A program made the translations under genes and the position numbers. The notes under the pieces are model-generated. The model did no database searches. It saw only the letters and a list, made by a program, of their open reading frames with translations, and was not told the origin of the DNA. A stretch of 5,883 bases of DNA from Desulfobacula sp. (GTDB lineage: Bacteria > Desulfobacterota > Desulfobacteria > Desulfobacterales > Desulfobacteraceae): positions 1 through 5,883 of the forward strand of contig JAABTB010000158.1 of assembly GCA_011390085.1 (NCBI GenBank). Direction: 5' to 3'. Of this stretch, positions 1 through 5,883 are shown one piece after another. The first letter of the stretch is position 1, and each line of letters starts with the position of its first letter.

Positions 1-769
1 CAACCATCTGGTCTGACACGGCATGGATGTATTGCTTTTTGATATCAAACAAAGTTTCCGTCATGTCATATTCAATAATGGAGGCGAAAAGAACCTGAAA
101 CGGTATCCTGCCGGGAACACTGTCGTCATAAAGTGTTCCCACGGAATCAAAATCAATCCTGGAGTCTATAATGATTCCTGTTGTTTGTAAGCTGTTCAAT
201 ACTTCTATGGGATTTTTATCTTTTCTCTGAATATCATGAATCAAATCATATTCCACAAGAAAAATATTTTTCCCCTCTGATTTATGTTGCTCCATTTCAA
301 AAAGCGATACCTGGGGAAAGATTCTCCCGTCCGGAAGGACAATGTCCACAATTTTGGAAACCATTTCTTTTTTTTCTTCAGGAACCGTTGCCTTTGTGAT
401 ATTTTCGAGCGCGGTGATATGGTGGGAAACATCCACCTCATTGCTGGCCTCGATATTTTTTAACAGATTTTCAAGTTGATCAAACCCTTTTAACAAAACA
501 CTGATCCGTGTTGAATCCGGAATCAATTCTCTGTTTCGGATGAGGTTTAGAACATTCTCGAGATGGTGGGCAAGGTCTTTAACTGTGGTCAACCCCATGA
601 ACCCGGCCCCGCCCTTAATCGAATGCGCAGCTCGGAAAACATTATTCACAAGATCCAGGTCTATGTTTTCACCCGCTTCCTCAATGGTCAAAAGATCGCT
701 TTCAATATCTCCTAAATGATCAAGTGATTCTTCGATATACATTTGTAGGGTTTCGTCATCTTGAAACAT
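1..769 (-). CDS. cheA: CheA-type chemotaxis histidine kinase, N-terminal 256 residues (partial, runs off left edge)
   Basis: CheA is the cytoplasmic histidine kinase that takes signals from chemoreceptor arrays and passes phosphate to CheY and CheB. Two N-terminal parts are visible. Residues 1-105 form an Hpt (P1) domain with the phospho-acceptor motif AAHSIKGGAGFMG, the histidine being H49, close to H48 of E. coli CheA; the following HHLEN helix supplies the conserved partner Glu (E71). Residues about 167-243 look like a P2-type response-regulator docking domain, with a beta-alpha-beta pattern ending in PFQVLFASIIEYDMTETLF. The dimerisation, catalytic ATPase and CheW-like domains would lie beyond the left edge, so kinase function is inferred from family architecture. 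The ATG at 769 is preceded by AGGAG (777-781, 7-nt spacing), and a promoter-like element lies about 65 bp upstream. The frame is open to base 1 with no stop. Another Hpt-containing hybrid kinase is possible but less likely given the P2-like region. Confidence 0.88.
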   Translation of the reverse strand, partial: MFQDDETLQMYIEESLDHLGDIESDLLTIEEAGENIDLDLVNNVFRAAHSIKGGAGFMGLTTVKDLAHHLENVLNLIRNRELIPDSTRISVLLKGFDQLENLLKNIEASNEVDVSHHITALENITKATVPEEKKEMVSKIVDIVLPDGRIFPQVSLFEMEQHKSEGKNIFLVEYDLIHDIQRKDKNPIEVLNSLQTTGIIIDSRIDFDSVGTLYDDSVPGRIPFQVLFASIIEYDMTETLFDIKKQYIHAVSDQMV

Positions 770-835
770 ATCAAATCTCCTGAATGGGTTGTAACACTGA
801 AATGGTAATAAACGGTCCAATTCTCTTATTGCAGC

Positions 836-864
836 AATTTACAAAAGATATCATAAAAAGTCAA
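836..864 (-). promoter_or_regulatory. Predicted sigma-70-type promoter of cheA
   Basis: On the minus strand TTGACT (864-859, 5 of 6 to consensus) is separated by exactly 17 bp from TAAATT (841-836, 4 of 6). Initiation would fall near 829, giving a leader of about 60 nt before the cheA ATG at 769. It lies in the 126-bp gap after the U32 gene, where no hairpin-plus-U-run terminator is evident, so read-through from the upstream genes may also contribute. An 11-bp palindrome (ATTGC-A-GCAAT, 828-838) overlaps the -10 box and presumed start point. Confidence 0.5.
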
Positions 865-895
865 ATTTAGAATGCTGAAATATAAGGGCAATACA

Positions 896-2131
896 TTAAA
901 TTTTTCGTACAATATCATTGACCCGGCAACCTGCTTCAATCTTGAGCAATGCGATCGTATTGGGTTTCGCATCGATGATGGAATGATGTTGAATATCAGT
1001 AAGTTTCAAGAGTTTAAACGGTTCCGGCTTTTGCATGGGTGACACAATTTCAATGGAATCTCCAAGGCTGATCTTGTTTCGGATTTCTACGATATAGTTA
1101 TGAGGTGCATCAATCCCGATAATTTTTCCGACGAAACTGTGGATTTCTCCTTTATGCCGGTTGTCGTAGTTTTGAAGGGTTTCGTCGGGTTTATCAAAAT
1201 AAAACCCTGTACAATATTCCCGGTGAAACACCCGGTAGAGTTCGGAAAGCCATTCCGGGTCCGTTTTGTAGGTCTCCGGAGCGCTGATATATTGGTCAAT
1301 GGCATTTCGATAGGTTTTGACGACGGATGCAAGATAGTTGATTCCCTTCATGCGGCCTTCTATTTTGAGGGAGGTGATGCCGGCCCGGATCAGTTCGGGA
1401 ATATGTTCGATCATGCAAAGGTCTTTTGAATTGAAGATATAGGTTCCTCTCTCATCTTCGAGAACCGGATGATATTGATCCGGCCGGAATTCTTCCACAA
1501 CGGCATATTTCCACCGGCAGGGATGGCTGCAAAGGCCCCGGTTGCTGTCCCGGCCGCTTAAAAAGCTGCTTAAAAGGCAGCGGCCGGAATAGGAAATGCA
1601 CATGGCACCGTGAACAAAGACTTCTGTTTCCATGGAAGAATGTGCAGCAATTTCCCGGATTTCGGTTAGAGATAATTCCCTGGCCAGGTTGACGCGTTTA
1701 ACGCCTAAACGATGCCAGAATTCTACGGCATTGATATTGGTGGTATTGGCCTGGGTACTGAGGTGAACCGGGATATGGGGAATGATGTCCTTTGCCAGGA
1801 GAAGGATTCCGGGATCGGAGATAATAACGGCATCCGGGCCGATCTTTCCGGTTTGTGATAAAAAGGCCTGGATTTTTTTCTGCTCGTGATTCCGTGAATA
1901 GATATTGCAGGCAAGGTATGCTTTAACCTTATGCTGATGGGCGAAAGCAACGGCATTGATAAGTTCCGGCTCGGAGAAATTGCCTGAAAAATTCCTCAGA
2001 CTGAAGTCATTTCCGGCCAGATAGACGGCATCTGCGCCGTAATGGACGGCAATTTCAAGTTTTTCAAAATTCCCGGCCGGTGCAAGCAGTTCAGGTTTAA
2101 TCAAAGCTTTTTCAGAATTGTTCTGCATCAT
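896..2131 (-). CDS. trhP: U32-family protein, TrhP/YegQ-like tRNA 5-hydroxyuridine synthesis protein (peptidase U32)
   Basis: U32 proteins were first described as collagenase-like peptidases. The YegQ/TrhP branch is now known to be needed for prephenate-dependent hydroxylation of U34 to ho5U in certain tRNAs, and related U32 proteins bind an Fe-S cluster. The protein opens with the typical KPELLAPAGNFEKLEIAV segment and carries the U32 signature EVFVHGAMCISYSGRCLLS (residues 170-188), followed by a second Cys pair in GLCSHPCRW. C178, C185, C201, C205 and C239 are candidate cluster ligands. A C-terminal beta-rich extension (about 325-411) resembles the usual U32 C-terminal domain. Its 411 residues fit the shorter YrrO-like members better than the ~450-residue E. 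coli YegQ. The frame is open upstream to an ATG at 2167, but that start would lie inside the tRNA gene. The ATG ATG pair at 2131/2128 just after the tRNA is the better start; the second ATG gives 410 residues. TrhP function is an orthology inference; U32 membership is secure. Confidence 0.88.
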   Translation of the reverse strand: MMQNNSEKALIKPELLAPAGNFEKLEIAVHYGADAVYLAGNDFSLRNFSGNFSEPELINAVAFAHQHKVKAYLACNIYSRNHEQKKIQAFLSQTGKIGPDAVIISDPGILLLAKDIIPHIPVHLSTQANTTNINAVEFWHRLGVKRVNLARELSLTEIREIAAHSSMETEVFVHGAMCISYSGRCLLSSFLSGRDSNRGLCSHPCRWKYAVVEEFRPDQYHPVLEDERGTYIFNSKDLCMIEHIPELIRAGITSLKIEGRMKGINYLASVVKTYRNAIDQYISAPETYKTDPEWLSELYRVFHREYCTGFYFDKPDETLQNYDNRHKGEIHSFVGKIIGIDAPHNYIVEIRNKISLGDSIEIVSPMQKPEPFKLLKLTDIQHHSIIDAKPNTIALLKIEAGCRVNDIVRKI

Positions 2132-2133
2132 AA

Positions 2134-2208
2134 TGGTGCCCCCGGCGGGAATCGAACCTGCGCACAAGGATTAGGAATCCTATGCTCTATCCACTGAGCT
2201 ACGGGGGC
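2134..2208 (-). tRNA. tRNA-Arg, anticodon CCU (reads AGG), CCA encoded
   Basis: A full cloverleaf can be drawn by hand. It has a 7-bp acceptor stem GCCCCCG/CGGGGGC, a D arm GCTC-AGTGGATA-GAGC, an anticodon arm with loop TTCCTAA (positions 34-36 are CCT), a 4-nt variable region GTGC, and a T arm with loop TTCGATT. The discriminator A73 is followed by an encoded CCA at 2136-2134; the body without CCA is 2137-2208. The 27:43 pair is T-T and the 51:63 pair in the T stem is A-C, two mismatches that slightly weaken the fold; all other stem positions pair. The gene starts 5 nt after the transglycosylase stop codon and ends 2 nt before the U32 start codon, so it is probably processed out of a longer transcript. 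Arginine identity follows from the anticodon. Confidence 0.95.
2139..2143 (-). promoter_or_regulatory. Shine-Dalgarno-like G-run inside the tRNA acceptor stem, serving the U32 start
   Basis: On the minus strand GGGGG ends 7 nt before the ATG at 2131. It can pair with the CCUCC core of 16S rRNA if one G-U pair is allowed. It is the 3' strand of the tRNA-Arg acceptor stem, so it is base-paired whenever the tRNA is folded. No other purine-rich site precedes either ATG (2131 or 2128). The sequence match is seen directly; use as a ribosome binding site is inferred. Confidence 0.4.
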
Positions 2209-2213
2209 AAAGA

Positions 2214-4046
2214 CTATTGGATGATTAAATTCTGCCCCGGAAAAATTTTGCTTTTTTTACTCAGATGATTCAAAGCAAGGAGCCGGTCCACTGGAATTTT
2301 GTATTTTTTTGCAATGGAAAGCGGACTATCGCCATTTTTGACCTTGTACCGGGTTACAGCCTCTTTGGGCTGTGGGGTCTGTTTTTCGGAGGCAATGGTC
2401 AGATTCTGGCCGACAATCAAGGTTGTCCCGGCTAATTTATTCACAGCCATGATGTTTTTGGTGGTGGTATTGAATTTCTCAGCAATAGCCCACAGGTTAT
2501 CTCCCCGCTGAACCGTATATTTCTGAACCGTTTTTGCTTTTTCAGGTTTTGCAGGCCGGGTAGCCGTTTTCGGTGTGCCCTGATCATCGGATGCGTCCGG
2601 AATTCTTAATTTCCTTCCGGTAGTAAGCTTCCGCGCTTTCCCCAAATTATTGGCAGCCATTATGGCCTCCGGGGTTGTTTTATATTTTTCTGCAATACTG
2701 AATAGCGTTTCCCGTTTCTGTACACGATGGGTCACATAAAAGGGGTGGGGTGCAGGGGTATGGGTTGATTTAATGGAGTCTGCTTTGGACAGAAACAGAT
2801 CGGCTTTTTCTTCGGGCACCCTCAATTGATAAGGTTCATCCGGCAGCATGGCATATCGGAGTTCCGGGTTAAGATCCTGTAAAACAGCCGCATCCACCCC
2901 TATTTCATCGGCGATATCACTGAGCCTTACCTGGTTTGTTATTTCACAGGTTCTATAGGGAATGGGAGACAAGGGTTGTTCCAGGCTGATATTGTATTTT
3001 TCGAGATTATTGATGATATGCAGGGTTGCCAGAAATCTCGGGACATATCTGGCTGTTTCCCGGGGAAGTTTTTGATAAAGATCCCAGAAATTATCCAGGT
3101 AGTTGATCTTTTGCGTCCGGATGGTGCCGAGGACTCTTCCTTCACCGCAATTATAGGCGGCCAGAGCGGTGGTCCAGTCACCGAACAGGCCGTGAAGCTC
3201 TTTTAAATAATTGATGGCGGCAAGGGTTGCTTTTTCCGGGTCCATGCGCTCATCAATATAATGATCGCGGTTTAATCCGAATTTATATCCGGTAGAAGGA
3301 ATAAACTGCCATAATCCAAGCGCTCTCGCAGAGGAAAGAGCTCTCAATTTAAACCCGCTTTCAATGAGGGGGAGCCAGGAAATCTCTTCCGGCAGGCCTG
3401 CTTTTTTTAACTCGGAAATAATATAGGGTCTGTACCTCTGGGACCGTTCAAGGGACTGGATAAAAAAGTTTCGTTCCGGCCCGGTCAGGCTGTTGATCTC
3501 ATCCTGGACAAAATTGTTCATGGTGAGGGGGATTTCATTGTGGGGCCCGTTTGCTACGGTTTGACGGGAGGCATAAATTTCAAGAATCCGCTTGGAAATC
3601 AGAAACCGGACATCTTCTTTCTGCTGATAGAATTCAGGATAGGTTTCCGTTTCGATTTCCATAATGGATGCATACGCATCATCAAGGTTGCTTAAAGCGT
3701 CCTCGATTTTGCCCTCTTCCCACATTTCCTGGGCTGAATTGCAAAGTTCCAGGGCCTCATCGATTTTTTGCTGGGCAAAAAGGTCTGAATCCCCGTTTTC
3801 CTGGTCTGATGGATTTTCAGATTCCACGATCTCTGTTTTTTCAGAATCGTCAAAGCCGGAGTGGGTTGAAGTCCTGCTTCCGTTAATTTTTTTTGAACCT
3901 TGTTCAAAAGGTTCAAGGCCGTTGTGCGAGGCTGAAAGGCCCTGAGTGTTTATGGACTGTTCCGAGGTCGTGGCGTGAAATGATTGCTGGCAACCTGCAA
4001 AGATCCAAAAACATACTGAGATGATGGCAAGTTTTGATTTTAACAT
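2214..4046 (-). CDS. mltD: MltD-type membrane-bound lytic murein transglycosylase with LysM repeats (lipoprotein)
   Basis: The 610-residue product should cleave the MurNAc-GlcNAc bond of peptidoglycan to give 1,6-anhydro ends, acting in the periplasm from a lipid anchor. A short hydrophobic signal ends in FAGC, making C19 the likely lipidated residue; Q at +2 fits outer-membrane sorting. Residues 20-90 are a Ser/Glu/Asp-rich linker, and 91-165 a helical, TPR-like segment. The SLT catalytic domain spans about 210-335, with catalytic E229 in LPLIESGF, then ALGLWQFIPSTG and AAYNCGEGRV. Residues about 365-413 are a degenerate LysM-like segment, and three clear LysM modules follow at about 437-483, 510-551 and 567-609, joined by Pro/Thr/Lys-rich linkers; they should bind glycan. 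E. coli MltD is shorter (about 450 residues) with two LysM modules. The ATG at 4046 has AAGGAG 4 nt upstream (4051-4056). The TAG stop lies 5 nt before the tRNA-Arg gene, and no terminator separates them. Confidence 0.93.
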   Translation of the reverse strand: MLKSKLAIISVCFWIFAGCQQSFHATTSEQSINTQGLSASHNGLEPFEQGSKKINGSRTSTHSGFDDSEKTEIVESENPSDQENGDSDLFAQQKIDEALELCNSAQEMWEEGKIEDALSNLDDAYASIMEIETETYPEFYQQKEDVRFLISKRILEIYASRQTVANGPHNEIPLTMNNFVQDEINSLTGPERNFFIQSLERSQRYRPYIISELKKAGLPEEISWLPLIESGFKLRALSSARALGLWQFIPSTGYKFGLNRDHYIDERMDPEKATLAAINYLKELHGLFGDWTTALAAYNCGEGRVLGTIRTQKINYLDNFWDLYQKLPRETARYVPRFLATLHIINNLEKYNISLEQPLSPIPYRTCEITNQVRLSDIADEIGVDAAVLQDLNPELRYAMLPDEPYQLRVPEEKADLFLSKADSIKSTHTPAPHPFYVTHRVQKRETLFSIAEKYKTTPEAIMAANNLGKARKLTTGRKLRIPDASDDQGTPKTATRPAKPEKAKTVQKYTVQRGDNLWAIAEKFNTTTKNIMAVNKLAGTTLIVGQNLTIASEKQTPQPKEAVTRYKVKNGDSPLSIAKKYKIPVDRLLALNHLSKKSKIFPGQNLIIQ

Positions 4047-4087
4047 TTCTCTCCTTGATCCTTATGGGTTTAGTATTTTGAAGGTTT

Positions 4088-4115
4088 AATTAATAAATTA
4101 GGTCGGCCTTGTCAA
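4088..4115 (-). promoter_or_regulatory. Predicted promoter of the mltD / tRNA-Arg / U32 transcript
   Basis: The minus strand has a perfect TTGACA -35 box (4115-4110), followed by an A/T-only stretch (4100-4085). Possible -10 hexamers there are TATTAA or ATTAAT (14-15 bp spacing) or the poorer TTAATT (16 bp), so the -10 is not uniquely placed. Initiation would fall around 4080, giving a leader of about 35 nt before the ATG at 4046. The A/T stretch contains the 8-bp palindrome TTAATTAA (4086-4093). It lies back to back with the enolase promoter in the divergent region. Confidence 0.4.
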
Positions 4116-4166
4116 GCATATATGTTGCAGGCCCGTAAATAGTCCGGGATTAATCTTAAATTCTCC

Positions 4167-4195
4167 TTGAATGTAGGGTTGGATATTGCTATTAA
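4167..4195 (+). promoter_or_regulatory. Candidate promoter of eno (and pyrG)
   Basis: TTGAAT (4167-4172, 4 of 6 to the -35 consensus), a 17-bp spacer and TATTAA (4190-4195, 4 of 6 to the -10) lie on the plus strand. The predicted start near 4202 gives a leader of about 54 nt before the eno ATG. A second TATTAT (4227-4232) is a better -10 by itself but lacks a -35 at the right distance. Confidence 0.33.
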
Positions 4196-4222
4196 TGGGA
4201 CGGCAAAATCATGTGATGTTAA

Positions 4223-5883
<1,661 letters not shown>

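Noticed and set aside
181..441. Short open frames on both strands in the left part
   Set aside because: Both overlap the continuous CheA frame, which runs from 769 to the window edge and has clear Hpt and P2-like features.
770..895. Terminator after the U32 gene
   Set aside because: The region is A/T-rich but I could find no stable GC-rich hairpin followed by a T-run on the minus strand.
1100..1429. 109-residue open frame on the plus strand
   Set aside because: It is the antisense shadow of the U32 gene, with no ribosome site and no recognisable protein features.
2132..2167. Longer U32 reading frame starting at ATG 2167 (12 extra residues)
   Set aside because: All the extra codons but the last lie inside the tRNA-Arg gene, and the added residues are not part of the usual U32 N-terminus, which begins near the LLAPAG motif.
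2134..2208. tRNA-Arg as an integration (attachment) site for a mobile element
   Set aside because: tRNA-Arg(CCU) genes are known integration targets, but both sides are ordinary coding sequence and there is no integrase or duplicated tRNA 3' end in the window.
3664..3945. Two overlapping plus-strand frames (93 and 72 residues) opposite the mltD N-terminal linker
   Set aside because: Ser/Pro/Phe-rich translations with no ribosome site, explained by reverse reading of the acidic Ser/Glu linker.
4130..4150. CCCG/CGGG inverted repeat in the divergent intergenic region as a terminator or operator
   Set aside because: Only a 4-bp stem with a 9-nt loop and no following T-run; too weak to support.

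Overview
The window reads as a chromosomal housekeeping segment of a Gram-negative bacterium. Overall resemblance of the CheA, lytic transglycosylase and U32 proteins suggests a Desulfobacterota (Desulfobacteraceae-like) organism. That assignment is an inference from protein character (an outer-membrane-type lipoprotein murein hydrolase, a CheA with a P2-like domain); no taxonomic marker such as rRNA is present. No mobile element, CRISPR array or phage gene was seen.

Layout. The left two thirds (1-4046) is transcribed leftward and the right third (4256-5883) rightward, from a 209-bp divergent intergenic region (4047-4255). Reading leftward from that region: a 610-residue MltD-type LysM lytic transglycosylase lipoprotein (4046-2214); a tRNA-Arg(CCU) gene (2208-2134); a U32-family protein of the TrhP/YegQ tRNA-hydroxylation type (2131-896); a 126-bp gap with a good sigma-70-like promoter; and the first 256 codons of a CheA chemotaxis histidine kinase, cut by the left edge (769-1). 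Reading rightward: enolase (4256-5527), then 38 bp later the first 106 codons of CTP synthase PyrG, cut by the right edge.

The most unusual part is the junction of transglycosylase, tRNA and U32 gene. The tRNA begins 5 nt after the transglycosylase stop codon, and the U32 start codon lies 2 nt after the encoded CCA of the tRNA. There is no room for a separate U32 leader, so the only Shine-Dalgarno-like sequence available is the G-run in the 3' strand of the tRNA acceptor stem. Making mature tRNA-Arg and translating U32 from the same transcript therefore look mutually exclusive. The end of the transglycosylase gene also carries a GGGGCA that could pair with the 5' acceptor strand. The rest is conventional: eno and pyrG are probably co-transcribed, and cheA probably heads a chemosensory cluster that continues left of the window. 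There is no gene-free stretch over 300 bp. The two intergenic regions hold the predicted promoters and nothing else I can support.
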